Shown: positions 22,840 through 34,700 of the stretch, piece after piece | Layout of the letters: each line of letters opens with the position of its first letter | Numbering within the stretch: position 1 is the first letter of the stretch | Source of the DNA: Pontederia crassipes | Taxonomy: Eukaryota; Streptophyta; Magnoliopsida; Commelinales; Pontederiaceae | NCBI GenBank assembly: GCA_030549335.1 | Contig: CM060188.1 | Coordinates: 8,370,001 to 8,434,000, forward strand | Length of the DNA: 64,000 nucleotides | Reading direction: 5' to 3' | Notes under the pieces: generated by a model | What the model saw: the letters and a program-made list of their open reading frames with translations, nothing else | Databases searched by the model: none | Told to the model about the DNA's origin: nothing | Program-made: the position numbers and the translations under genes

Positions 22840-23085
22840 CGGTATTTGAAAAGCGGTGCCGACTATCTAATTCGTGCGGCGCTACTGAGCGCACTGGCCG
22901 CGGGTTGGAACGTCGGCCCACCATCGAGTCCAACTAATTCGGTATAATCGCCCCGGGTGCGTGTCTGACAGTGATAAATGAAGCTCTCAACAAAAATTTT
23001 CTCTATTCACATGGACTCAAATTCGAGACCTCTACTTAAACGAGGAGGAGCCGCTACCACTCCACCCCAACTTCCTTTTTAAATC
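22840..23085. repeat. Dispersed repeat copy with related copies at ~2.95 kb and ~50.7 kb
   Basis: It contains CTAATTCGGTAT, AATTCGAGACCTCTACTTAA and ACGAGGAGGAGCCGCTACCA. Diverged versions in the same order occur at about 2935-3160 (AGCGAGGAGGAACCGCTTACC) and 50690-50910 (CTAATTCGGTATACTCATCC). The ~200-bp size and lack of coding suggest a SINE or another short non-autonomous element; the class is not established. Confidence 0.55.
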
Positions 23086-23264
23086 TTTGTCCAAATAAGG
23101 AAAAAATATTCCCTCCTTTTTTGTATATCTTTGTCCCCAATTCCGACATGTCATTAGTGATTCTTCAATATATAATACAAGGAATCACCTCCGAGTGACT
23201 AGACGATAATGGTCTTGTAATATTTCAGTGACCAGTTATTGTTCCTGGCAGACGTCGACGTTTA

Positions 23265-23763
23265 TGTGGAACTCGTCTATTTATTGATGGGAAAATCCGA
23301 GAATAAGGAGAGAAGATCGCAGAGAGATTGCAGAAAAATAGAGGAGACACACGAAATTTACCCAGGTTCACCCTTGAGATGAGGGCTACGTCCTGCAAAG
23401 AGGTTCCACTATATCGTTTAGGTTTACAGCCGTCACACCAAATTACATCAGAAATTAGGCTATTAATAGCCTCTCCAAACCGGGTTTAAAACCCAAACAA
23501 ACAGAGAAAAAACCTAATCCGAACCACACGGGCCGGCTAAACAAAAGCCCAAAACCCGTCTAGGTTTCGGGGGCGCTGCCCCCGAACCCCCGCCCGCTCA
23601 CCGGCGAGCGGGACCGCCGTCGGGGGGCGGGGCCCCCCGAACCCCCCTTTCGTTCGTACGCCAGCAATACTGTTAATTGGGTAATACTCAGATTCCCCTA
23701 AGCTCACGTGGGCGAACCCGGTGTGAGAAACAAGGGGCCCTGAAGTATTCACCAACTCTAACA
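23265..23763 (-). mobile_element. Solo LTR, copia (Tork/Angela-like)
   Basis: Read on the minus strand it starts TGTTAGAGTTGGTGAATACT and ends CGAGTTCCACA, flanked by TAAA on both sides (TTTA/TTTAT on the plus strand at 23261-23265 and 23764-23768). Inside is the TTACCCAGGTTCACCC...GGGCTACGTCC stretch typical of plant copia LTRs, and a GC-rich part with CCGCCGTCGGGGGGCGGGG. No internal domain, primer-binding site or second LTR follows on either side, so it is a solo LTR left by recombination. Confidence 0.75.
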
Positions 23764-24564
23764 TTTATTAAGTTATTTAAGCTAATGTCTCTCGTAACAG
23801 TTAAGGATTGCTTCTTTATCGAAAAAAAGTTAATAGATTGCTTCCAAAAGAAGAAAAAAAAACAATAGTTATTGGTGAACTGAGCAGGAAAGAAGCTAAA
23901 GCAGAATATTAAAATAATCGAAAATGGAGTATTAAATCTCAGCTACACCACTCAACTATAGTCATATTAAATGATGAGTTTGTAAAGCACCAGCCTTCGC
24001 AACAATAGCCATATCAATTTGCATATTCATACTCGTCCACAAACATAGTCAACTAAGCACATGTTTTATGGAAAAAAGAATAGCTCTTTTTACATATTTT
24101 ATTTACATAAAACAGTATATATATAATGTCGTAAAAGCTTTGCTAACATTTTTTTTTTTTGAATAATTATAAAGACTCAAGTCCTGAAGTTAAGGGGGGA
24201 AGGAAAGGGAAAGGCCTCCCTGCCTCAAGTTTGTGCACAACGATGACTGATCTCTTCCGCTTATCTCTCTTCACACATTTGGCCATGTGCGAGAGCACCA
24301 TGGTCGACGCATTGCTAGGCCAAATATTAGGCCAAGTATCACGCTCCCATCCTTTCTGGCCTTTTGGCCTTCCTCTTCCCTTCATCAACGCAGCTTCGGA
24401 TCTTTTCTTTTGCTTCGTTAATTTCTTCCATGGATGTTAGCCTGCCTGCCTGCATACATCTATTCGTTCTGTTCTTCGATGCATGCACGTACCGAATCTT
24501 GGGTGCACATATAGTTTGATCTGATAGCTAAAAAGGTTTGGAATCCCAAGCGTGCGTGCGATCG

Positions 24565-27248
24565 ATGGCGGCAACGGCTAGCGTCGAGTTCTCCGACATC
24601 AACCGCCGGAATGGGACCTTCATGGTTTGCTACCCGCCGCCGATGATGACCGTCGGCGGCATCTGGAAGGGGGAGAGCCCGTTGCAGTACTCCTTCACCC
24701 TCTTCCTCACCCAACTCCTCCTCATCGTACTCATGTCCCGCGCCATGGCCCTCATCCTCCAACCCCTCCGGCAGCCACGATACGTCGCCGAGGTCCTGGT
24801 AAGCATCAACTAATTTTTCAATTTAGATCGCGATTTTTAATTGTGTTACAGTAATGTACTAACCATTGTTTTCGGGATTTGTCATGCATGCATGCATATG
24901 CACGTACGTGTACGTACGCAGGGCGGCTTGGTGTTGGGTCCCAGCATGATGGGTCAAATCCCGGCCTTCGGCCGGACGCTGTTCACCATGGAGAGCGCTG
25001 TCGTCCTGGAGGCCATCGCTCACCTCGGCCTGATATACTTCATCTTCATCATCGGACTGGAGATCGACGCCGGCAACCTGCGGCGGTCCGCTCGCTCCGT
25101 CACGGTTGCCGCCGTGTGCATGCTCATCCCCTTCAGCATCGGCTCCCTCTCCGCCCACGTCGCCTACAAACACCTCGGTATTGACGCCAACGCCAGCGCC
25201 TACAACACCTTCCTTGGTGTCACCCTCTCCATCACCTCCTTCTCCATCCTCGCCCGCACCATCACCGAGCTCAAGCTCCTCAACACCGTCGTCGGCATCA
25301 CCGCTATCGATTCGGCCATGTTCGTGGACTCCGTGGCGTGGATGCTCCTCGACGTGGCCCTGGCCCTCACGTTCAGCATCAGCATGGTGACCATGTTGGG
25401 GACTCTGTTCTCCGGCTTCGTGTTCATGGCGATCAGCTTCAACCTGGTGCCCGTGGCGGTGCTGTGGACGGCCCGGCGGTTGGTGGAGGGGGAGGAGCTC
25501 GGGGAGCTGCCAGCGTGCGTCATTCTGATTGGCGTTATCGTGTGGGCGGCTGTGGCAGACGCTATCGGAATTAACGCCGTCTCGGGGGCTTTCGTCTATG
25601 GGCTGGTGATCCCGTACAACCCGGTGGGCGCGGCGCTCGTCGAGCGGATTGACTACTTCGTGGAAGGGCTGATGTTGCCGCTCTACTACGCGGTGTGCGG
25701 CCTTCGGACCAACTTGCACACAGTTACGAATCCGTTCGCAGGGTTCGTGCTCGCGCTGGTCGTGATGGCCGCTGGGGTGGTCAAGGTCGTGGGATGTGTC
25801 GCCGTCGGTTATATGTTCGAGATGTCTGTTCGCGAAGGGATGTCGCTCGGGCTTCTCATGAACACCAGAGGAGTCATTGAGTTGGTCATGCTCAACCTTG
25901 GTCGCGACAAGGAGGTACGTAGTCATCTAGTTCTTGGCTCATTGTTGTGCCAGCGCCGGCCATTGTTTCCGACGGCAATTCGATACCTTGTTTTGGCGAT
26001 CAGGTGTTTAGCAATCAGACGTTCGCCATTCTGGTGGTCATGTCGCTGATCATGACGTCGTTGGTGAGCCCGTTGTTGACGCTGGTGGCGAAGCCGAGCA
26101 GGAGCGTGGCCTTGTACTGGCGCCGGATGATCTACGGCCCGAACGCCGAGACGGGGATCCAGATGGTCATCTGCGTCCACACTGCCCGCAACGTCCCGTC
26201 CATGCTCGGCCTCCTCGAAGCCCTGCACCCGACCAAGAAGACCCCGCTCTTCGTATTCGCCCTCCACCTCGTCGAGCTCGCTGGCCGGGCATCGGCCATG
26301 ATCCTGGTCCACAACTCGTCCTTCGACAAGAACCGTCACCGTTCTCGCGCTCAGAACCACCACGGCCGTTCAGACTACATATTTCAGGCCTTTGAGTCCT
26401 ACGAGCAGCGCGCCGCCGGCGTCACCATCCACACCCTTACCGCCGTCTCCCCCTACTCAACCATGCACGTCGACGTCTGCAACGTGGCCGAGGACAAGCG
26501 CGTCGCGCTCATCGTCCTGCCCTTCCACAAGCAACAGACTGTCGACGGCAGTATGGAGGTCACGAACCCCTCCATACGCTCCTTCAACGAGAACGTCCTC
26601 AAGACCGCTCCCTGCTCCGTGGCTCTGCTCATTGACCGGAGCCTTGGCAGCACGTCCTGGATAGGCGCCAACCAGAAAGCCGTCCACCACGCCGCGGTCC
26701 TCTTCCTCGGCGGCCCCGATGACCGGGAGGCCCTCTCCATTGCTTCCCGCGTGGCGGAACACCACTCCATCAGCCTCACGATGGTCCGATTCATCCCCGG
26801 CAAGGGCGCGGAAATGCGAGGGCGCACGTCGCGCGCGAGCTCCCTTGAGGTCAACGAGGTGGTGCCCCTCGAGGATAGCGAGACGAAGGACCGTCGGCTC
26901 GACGAGGAGGCCATCTCGGGGTTCCGGTTCACCCATGTCAACAACGAGACGGTGGTCTACACCGAGAAGGAGACAAACAATGCGCAGGAGACCGTGGACG
27001 CCATCCGGTCCATAGACAGCATACACGACCTGTACATAGTGGGGAGGCGGTCCGGCGCCACGTCGCCGCTGACGGAAGGGCTCAGCGATTGGAGCGAGTG
27101 CCCGGAGCTCGGGCCGATAGGTGACCTGCTGGTCTCGGCCGACTTCGGGGCCACGGCGTCGGTGCTGGTGGTGCAGCAGTGCAGGGTTGACGAGGATGAC
27201 GGCTTTGGCGGGTCGATCATGGGATCAAAGAAGCATGGGCTCATGTGA
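24565..27248 (+). CDS. CHX15-like: CHX-type cation/H+ exchanger, CHX15 group, 823 aa
   Basis: Three exons: 24565-24798, 24922-25914 and 26004-27248, with 123-bp and 89-bp introns, both phase 0. Start MAATASVEFSDINR. Residues ~40-440 form the CPA2 antiporter core of about a dozen membrane helices, including LGLIYFIFIIGLEIDAGNLR, LSITSFSILARTITELKLL and AVSGAFVYGLVIP. The rest is the long hydrophilic CHX C-terminal domain with VCVHTARNVPSMLGLLEA, AEDKRVALIVLPFHKQQTVD, LFLGGPDDREAL and SPLTEGLSDWSECPELGPIG, closest to the CHX15 group. Family members exchange K+ or other monovalent cations for H+ in endomembranes or the plasma membrane, often in pollen. The ion-binding N-D pair expected before VAW in helix 5 reads V-D here (residues 213-214), so transport is uncertain. 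The long antisense ORFs are shadows of its GC-rich exons. Confidence 0.95.
24883..24921 (+). other. Alternating purine-pyrimidine tract at the CHX intron 1 acceptor
   Basis: Repeated CATGCATG steps followed by GTACGTAC steps run directly into the CAG acceptor at 24919-24921, replacing the usual polypyrimidine tract. CATGCATG is also the core of the plant RY element. Any regulatory use is speculation. Confidence 0.5.
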
Positions 27249-30200
27249 ATTGTGAAGAAGAAAAGGATCAGAGCAGTGCAGTGCAGCAAAGTGCTGAACA
27301 AAAAATGGTGCCATCCGGGCGCAACAAGAAGACGACTCATCTGGGTTAATGGACACCGGCGAAGTGTGAGAACGAGCTCTCAGAAGAACAAGATTGCCAC
27401 ACCAAAATTTAGCACCTTTGGGTAATCAAAATCCAAAAGGATCATAGTTCAGGAAGATATATCTATAAACTATAAACCCAAAAGATTAGAGATTTATATA
27501 AGTAGAGGAGAGATGTGCTCTCAATTTAACATATAGTTCAAATTGTTAATTAAGAACATTGAACTCCATGCTAAAATGTCTCTGTAACTTTGATTGATAC
27601 ATCATTGAAGATTATGACATGTCTCGCTCAAGTGTTATGACTTATGAGCTTATTTTGTTTCTAAATTTATAACGCCTTAGATTAACTTGTAATTTGCATG
27701 AATGCAAAAAGATCCGCAAGATGTAAAGTTTGAATTATTTGCTTCCTTGGTATATGATTTGTTCTGCTAGAACAAGACTATATCCTATTCAAAAATCGAG
27801 GTTTAAGGTATAACTCAAATAACTCACAAGTTTTACAGTTTACACAATAATAATTTATACATGAACTTGTAACCCTCCAATACTGATATCCACTGGATTT
27901 TATCATAATTGACGTTACACATGTTCTGCAACAAATACAAGTATATGACACGATGTTTAACTCGTGAACGATTCTTATCATTTTGCTATTCTTTGTTGCG
28001 TTGATTGATGCTTCCGATGCCCAATTGAACATGCCATTAACTCCTGAAGAATTGTAAGGTGAATAAGGAGCACAGATGGCAGTGGCACTGACTGAGGGGG
28101 GCAGTCCCACTTACAGAAAACTCCAAAGCAGGAACAAACAATCTTAATCCTTCACTGCACTTGGCCTTTCATTACATGTGCAATTCAGATGTTCTTGTCC
28201 TGTTTTGGAACTTCATTGGATCTGCATTGAGGTGATTAATGGAGGTTTCAATTCAGATACCCCCTTGACGTAGAGAGACTCCTCCAATATGTTATCATTA
28301 ACCATGGCTTCTGTACTGAAGCTCCAATAGTGCAGCACTGCAGCCTGTAGAACGGTAAGATACGACAGTACAGTATGTGATTCTGGATTTTACTTACACC
28401 TTACAATTTCAACCAGACAATGTCAACATCATGCTAAAGAGACCCTGTCAGACTCCTTGGATTGAAGAAATAGCTCACTGCTTCTAGCAACATCTTCTTT
28501 TCTGGATCAAAATTCAGATAAGTTTCATCAGCCATGTGTTAGACTCTGATGACCAATGAATATATGAAGACAGTACAGTAGAGGGTTTAAGGTAATATTT
28601 CTGTGCATATGTACCAGTAAACTGCAGATGACTATTGCATCTTCTTTGTTCACAATCGGAGAAATTATGTGACTGGGACCTCGAGGTAGGTGAACATTAA
28701 TTTTTATCATGGAAGCCATGTTACTACTGATTTTGGAGACCACATGACCATCATTATCCAACATTTGATAATGTCCCATTTTCTGGATCTGCACAGGCAC
28801 ATGCAAGCATGTTGTTTAGCTAACATGCTACCTGGAACACAAACTAATTATGCCAGATCAGAAGACTAATGTCCATAGATCAGCAGAATCCGCCTATTTT
28901 TTTCCCCGTGACATTTCATATCAGCTGATCAATTATGTATTTTTTTCTCAGGACAATAGACTCTGGTCCATTCCAAATTCGAGCATAAAAATAATACTCA
29001 ATGTTTTCTTTCACAGCACATGAAATTAATACATAAACCATTGTCTTTGATTAATCTAATCCCAGATGGAGGAGATTATTTTCTCGTCTCTGAACCTTGG
29101 CATGCTTTTCCCTCAAAGGTCTTAAGGGCAGAGACAAATAATTTGAACAACATCATTCATTTGTTAAAACTACTTAAAAGTGCTTAGCATGGCTTCCAGG
29201 TTGGAAACCTTAGTACACAATGGAACAGATCAGAAATAAATGATACTGCTCGTTAATTTTAGCAAGATATGACCAGCACTATAAGGCAATCGTATCAGAT
29301 ACGGTATAATTTGTTCTCACTGATTATCCAATCTTGGAAACACGCATTAGCTTCCTATGCATTAACCTTATGCTATAACTTCTAAATGATAGAAAACATG
29401 AAACAAATTAAGGTTGTCATTCTTAATTAGTTATATGCCTCCACCATCAGTGTCCCAATTTAAGAATATCTATGGTTACTTGTCAATGTTTTCCTATTCA
29501 TGACTGCATTTTTTTTTCATTTGCGTCAGCAAAATCCCCATGTAAGTTTGCAATTGTTCTCAAACTAAACTGATTCAGATCCTGTAGAAGCAAACATGAT
29601 GCACAGGGGAGTCATCCATGCACAATGGAATAAGCCATAGCAGCATAACTTAAACATTCACCTTTCTATTAATAATTGATTCACAGGAACCACATTTGGT
29701 ATACCAACACCATTGCTTTTTCTCTGACTGCAACATCTAGTTCAATACTCGGTCACTATCTCGATTATGAAATGCTGATGAATGACAAAACAAATGTTTC
29801 TGAATTGTGAATGCTGCATAGGGAAGTTTATGTCTCAACTCTCTTTTCTTAGATGCTAATCTTACCACACACATGAAAGAAAGGGTTAAACTTCAACAGC
29901 TTGTGAGCACAACACACAGAGGAGATGAGACACACGCATAGGTACAATTAGAGTGAAGTTTAACTGTACTCATCTCAACCATTGCATAAAAAGTATGAGT
30001 AGTTCATTCATTCTGTGGTGACAAAAGAATCATCGTAAGTCACTTGATAACCAACAAATTCTTTGAGAACATGATTACTTTTATGTCCATAGTTCTTTTT
30101 TTAAAAAAAAGTAAAGTCTAAAATTACTTTGTGGTCCAACTCCAACCCACCACCTTCCATGTCCTTCCTCCTAGAGAAACACCACCCTGAAGCCTGATTA

Positions 30201-31650
30201 CAACGAAGCAAACTTAACGTTTATCTTCTTTATGCTTTATCCTTCAAATAGAATACGCATGAAAAAAGTGCCCACCGAAATAAGGCTCCCATTTTCCCAC
30301 ACATACAGGACCGCATATGTAAAAAACTTGCATTTATTAATTATTACATTCTCAACATGTTGCAATAATAATAATGTTACTGTATTTCCTTACCCAAATC
30401 ATGTAGTATAGTAAGATATTGTTTATTGGATTTGACGACGGTGTCACACATTTTTTTTTTGTGTATGTCATAGACGTGTCAAGCGATTTTATGTAGACTA
30501 TTTTTTTATTTTTATATTTTTTTACTAATAATTTAAAAGATCATTGATAATAATAATAAATCATTTAAATCATCAAGCAACAATTATATTCATCATTTTT
30601 TAAATTTTACAAAGTTCTGAATATCATTATCATATTTTTTATAATTTTATATATTATAAAATTATTTTATATTATGATCAATGATTCTTTAAATTATTAA
30701 TAAAAACGATAAAAATATTCGTGAAGTCACTTGGAACCCGTGTAACATAAATTGCCAAAGGCTAAAAGAGATCGTTGGACAAGTTCATGAGTACTCTAAT
30801 GTGTACACACATGTACCATTTCATTCAAAGTTTAATCTTTTTTTTTCTGTTACCAATTTATCAAATTTTAGCCTATTAATTTCCCATCAGTTAATCAAAT
30901 CTTAAATATTTATAGTACGGATAAAGAAGGTCATGCTTGCGTGCTTTATTTCTTTATCCACGGTGGTCGCCATAGGTTCCATTCTTTTTCATGTTCCACT
31001 TTTTTTGTGCAAGATTTGTATGTTCCCCTTTGACGTTGATATAAAGGAGGAAAATATGGTACAGTGCACTCACATACTACGTATATGTAATGAACCAAAA
31101 AAAAAATGGCTTGATGAACATGTGCTATAATTATGTTATCATTTAACTTGTGGAATAGATTGGTGAATGAGTTTAATGTCTGCAGTGGCATTGTGCCAAA
31201 AATGACTGATGAAATTACATGAAATTCCTGGTTTATGTGGAGCACCCTTTGTACAATTCCGAAAGTGGAGAGATCTTTGATCACTCACTGGATTCAAAGG
31301 TATATACAGTAAGACAACAGTGGAGGAATCAAACTATAGGGTATAAAATACAGGTGAGTTGTATATTTTAATCATATGATTTTTATAAACAAAATCCAAT
31401 GGTTTGTTCTGGTTTATTTATAATATATGTTACTCGCTCTGCTCCAAAGTTTCACTATTGTTGCGTTCTGTTCCTCTTTCTCACACACACGCACGCACAC
31501 GGAGCTGCATTGTCAAAGAAGAGATTAAAAAATTTAATCAGAGGTTTAAATGCAATGAAAGAAAAAAGAAATGGTGATTAGACAAAAGTGAGCAGAACAC
31601 CGATGGGGGATATTAAAAAAGTTTGCTTTTTATTAGAGTTGATGAGTGGC
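27249..31650. other. Intergenic region between CHX and GAUT7 genes
   Basis: The first few hundred bases are the CHX 3'UTR and flank. From about 27780 to 30200 the sequence is of moderate complexity with short ORFs on both strands (27778-28110, 28528-28806) that match no family I recognise. It could contain a noncoding transcript. An AT-rich inverted-repeat element lies near 30440-30750. The last several hundred bases before 31709 are the GAUT7 promoter and 5'UTR. Confidence 0.5.
30440..30750. repeat. AT-rich inverted-repeat (MITE-like) element
   Basis: The left arm (about 30505-30550: TTTACTAATAATTTAAAAGA then TCATTGAT) is mirrored by the right arm (about 30680-30720: ATCAATGATTCTTTAAATTA then TTAATAAAAACG). 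The outer part, with GTGTCAAGCGATTTTATGTAG, resembles GTGTCAAACGATTTTACAC at about 55905, so the family has at least one more fragment. Terminal repeats and target duplication are not resolved. Confidence 0.45.
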
Positions 31651-31708
31651 TCCAAAATATTAGAGTGAGATCAAGAGAGACGGGGACCGGAGGCGATCGG
31701 AGAAGGAG

Positions 31709-34700
31709 ATGAAGGGAGCGGTGGCAGTCTCCTTGCCGCCGGCGAAGCGGAGGTGGAGGCCCGCGGCGATCGTCGTGCTCGCGCTCGTCCTCTTCTCGCT
31801 CCTTGTCCCGCTCGCATTCATTTTCGGTCTCAATAACCGCTTTCCCTCCGGTGAGTCTCCGACCGCTCCTAGTTTCTCTCTTTTAAACCATGGATTTCGC
31901 CCCCGATCGTCGGAAAAACTGACTGCATTGCTTGGTTTCCGTGCTTGATATCCTCGGATCTCGCATTGTGTTTTGCCGCCTTTGGATATGCTTCCCAATG
32001 TGTCTGGATGGATTGCGGGGTTCTACTGCTGAGCCTTTGCTTTCTGCAGTAAACAAACGTTTCTTTGGGATGCTTGGATTTTTTTACTGAAAAGCTGATC
32101 TTTTAAGTGAAAGATTGAACTGTTCTTGGGTTATTGGAGTTGCTTCAAGTGAAAGAGGGATTGAGTGTTGAATTGCTTGATTTTGGCAGGGTACTTGACG
32201 GATGACCAAGCGTCCTCGGTGAATGCTCTTATCTCAAGAACAGGCAGCTTCAATCGTGGGTGGATGATTTATTAGTTACTGATTTGTGGGTCTTCTTTCG
32301 ACGCAGGAAAGCAGCTTCCGCAATTATGGTCCTGTTGATGTGGTTTCTTCGGATCTGAAAAAGGTTTGTTTCTTCTTTATGCTCTGAGTTTGCTACAGTC
32401 CATCTGACTGTACTTGGATAAAATTTTCTTATGTCTGCGTTATACTCGTGGCTGTTCTTATTTTTCTTTTTTTGGACTTATGCAGAATGAAGAGTCAAGG
32501 ATTGATAATCTACTCAGAAGATTTACCGCAGATTTTCCGAAGGTTGTTTTTGCTTCTTTATTTTCCATTTGTCATCGAGTTATTATTTTTCTTGAAATAC
32601 TGTGTTCCTCACGGAATTACATTTTTCCTGGTGTTTTACCATCACAACATATGAATCTTGCATCTATGAACAAAGTGAACCGACCAAAGGACATCTTTGT
32701 TTTGCGCTAAGCTGTAGCAATTTATCAGATATTTTAGAACATATGGAGTTAGGAATGGTGTGTATAAGCTGAAACTTTTGGCATATGGAAGTTTTTTTGA
32801 GAAGATTGGCATATGGGAGTTCAGAGTTTAACGCATCTTTGATGTAGCATATGGCATGTTGAGACCTATACAAGTTGTTGGACACAGATTATAGAGCTTA
32901 AATCAGATAACTAAGTTGGTAATATAAAGTAAGCTTGCTTAAATTGTTGAAATTAGTCTTTGCATAATCAAGAGATGCTAAAGCTTACTTTTCCAAAAAA
33001 ACTAAGAGGCCAATTCTACTTAATGACTAATTTATTGTTCTCTTATTTGTGTCAAGCATGAGGGAACTCTATACTAGAAAGACCAATAAATAAATACTTT
33101 GGGATCTCTAACAATATAACTACTTTACGTAGACATCTGTGGTAATTGATATAAAACAATAACTCAATATAGGCTCTTTTTCAGTGCAGTTTCAGATGAT
33201 CAACGCCATAACATAATAAACATTTTTCCTGTCAAAAAACAGTGCACTCTTGTTGGTTCTAGTCTTTTTGGCTGAAAGTTCTAGTGTCTGGATGAAGGGT
33301 TGATTATTTAGCTTTTCTAAATACTTTAATCTGTGAACTGCTTCTTAATTACGCAGTTTTATATTCTGGAATTTTTATGTAATTAGGTTGAGAAACATAA
33401 AAGTGGCGAAATCTTGGACAAGGAATCTGACAATAAAGTCACCAGAAGCAGTGGTCAACCATCGACAAATATATTTCCTAATCATCAGCAGGAGGATGCC
33501 AAAAGTCATCACAAACAAGAACTGTTTTCTAGGTCTAAAGGTTCGCATTATCCAATTTATAGGCTTTAGTTGTTCCCTCTGAAGTTTGAATTTATTTTAT
33601 CATAAATAAAAGATGATTATAAGGAAAGGATGTAATTTGTCTGAGAAAAAACTTTCCCATATGTAGAACAAACTGTGTTCAAGTGCACTTTCACATATAC
33701 CTCAAGGGTGCATAATTATATAAACACATAATACTAGAAATATCACCTAGAAAATGCAAAATTTTCCTACAATGGCTATATGGAAACAATATTCTGCAGC
33801 TTGGATATTTATGCATTTGTATGTTAAATGTTTCATTGGAAAATTCGTCAATAAAAGCTGTCTTGGAATGTTGTGCATTGAGTATTTTGCTCGTTCCTCT
33901 AAAAAGGAAAGAATGATTGTTCACCCAAAAAGAAAGTATTGTGCATATTTGTGCTATTTTCTAACGTGCAAAAATATCCCCCCTTTAGAATCCATGCATG
34001 TCCAAGTATTTTCTGACATTAAGTATTCTGCCCTATTGTCTCACATGTCGCTTTCATGAATTTATTAAAGTGAGAAAAAAAAACTTGAACATAATCAAAA
34101 GGAAGAGGTGGCATGAAGGTCATATGACTCCAGCGCAACCGAATCATATTTTGTGAGGAGAGGGGTCACAAATCTTGGTGAGAATCACAAATCTTGGTGA
34201 TCACCTTTTTTGTCCTCAAAAGGAAAAAAAGGTGGCATAAAGATCGCCTAGAAAATTATCATGGACTCATTTTGTGTGTTCTTAGTTGAAGTTGTATTTA
34301 AGCATCTAGAACTTAGAGATTTAAAATCTATACAGGGTGAGTTCGTCCAATCCTCAAAGTTACACTGCAGTTTTTGTTGTCGTCACGTGAGTTTTTGCTC
34401 ACTGGCATGACTTTCTTTCTCAATCTTAAATTTGTCTACAATGATCAGTTCATCTAGAATCTGAAAGAACACAATTACTAGTATCATCCACATACAATAA
34501 TCGATTCTTGAAAGTGCCATTCCACAAGGACATTTTCTTCCCGCAAGTATGAAACTGATAAGCATTTATGTCGAAATTTGATGTGATAACCAATCTTCCT
34601 AAAAGCTTAAGTCGTTAGGAAGAGAAACATTAATGATTTTATATTTTTAATACTTCCCCTCACGTGTGGGTTGCTAACAACTTTGGTTTAGCGCAGCCCA

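Noticed and set aside
24538..24564. Nine-codon N-terminal extension of the CHX protein
   Set aside because: The first codon of the extended frame is TTG; the first ATG is at 24565.
24859..25926. 355-codon antisense ORF opposite CHX exon 2
   Set aside because: It is the complement of GC-rich exon sequence with a His/Asp/Glu-rich composition and no family resemblance; the sense strand is a clear CHX with spliced exons.
28452..28476. CTTGGATTGAAG...AGCTC resembling miR159/319
   Set aside because: The central GGG is replaced by AAAT and there is no complementary star arm nearby.
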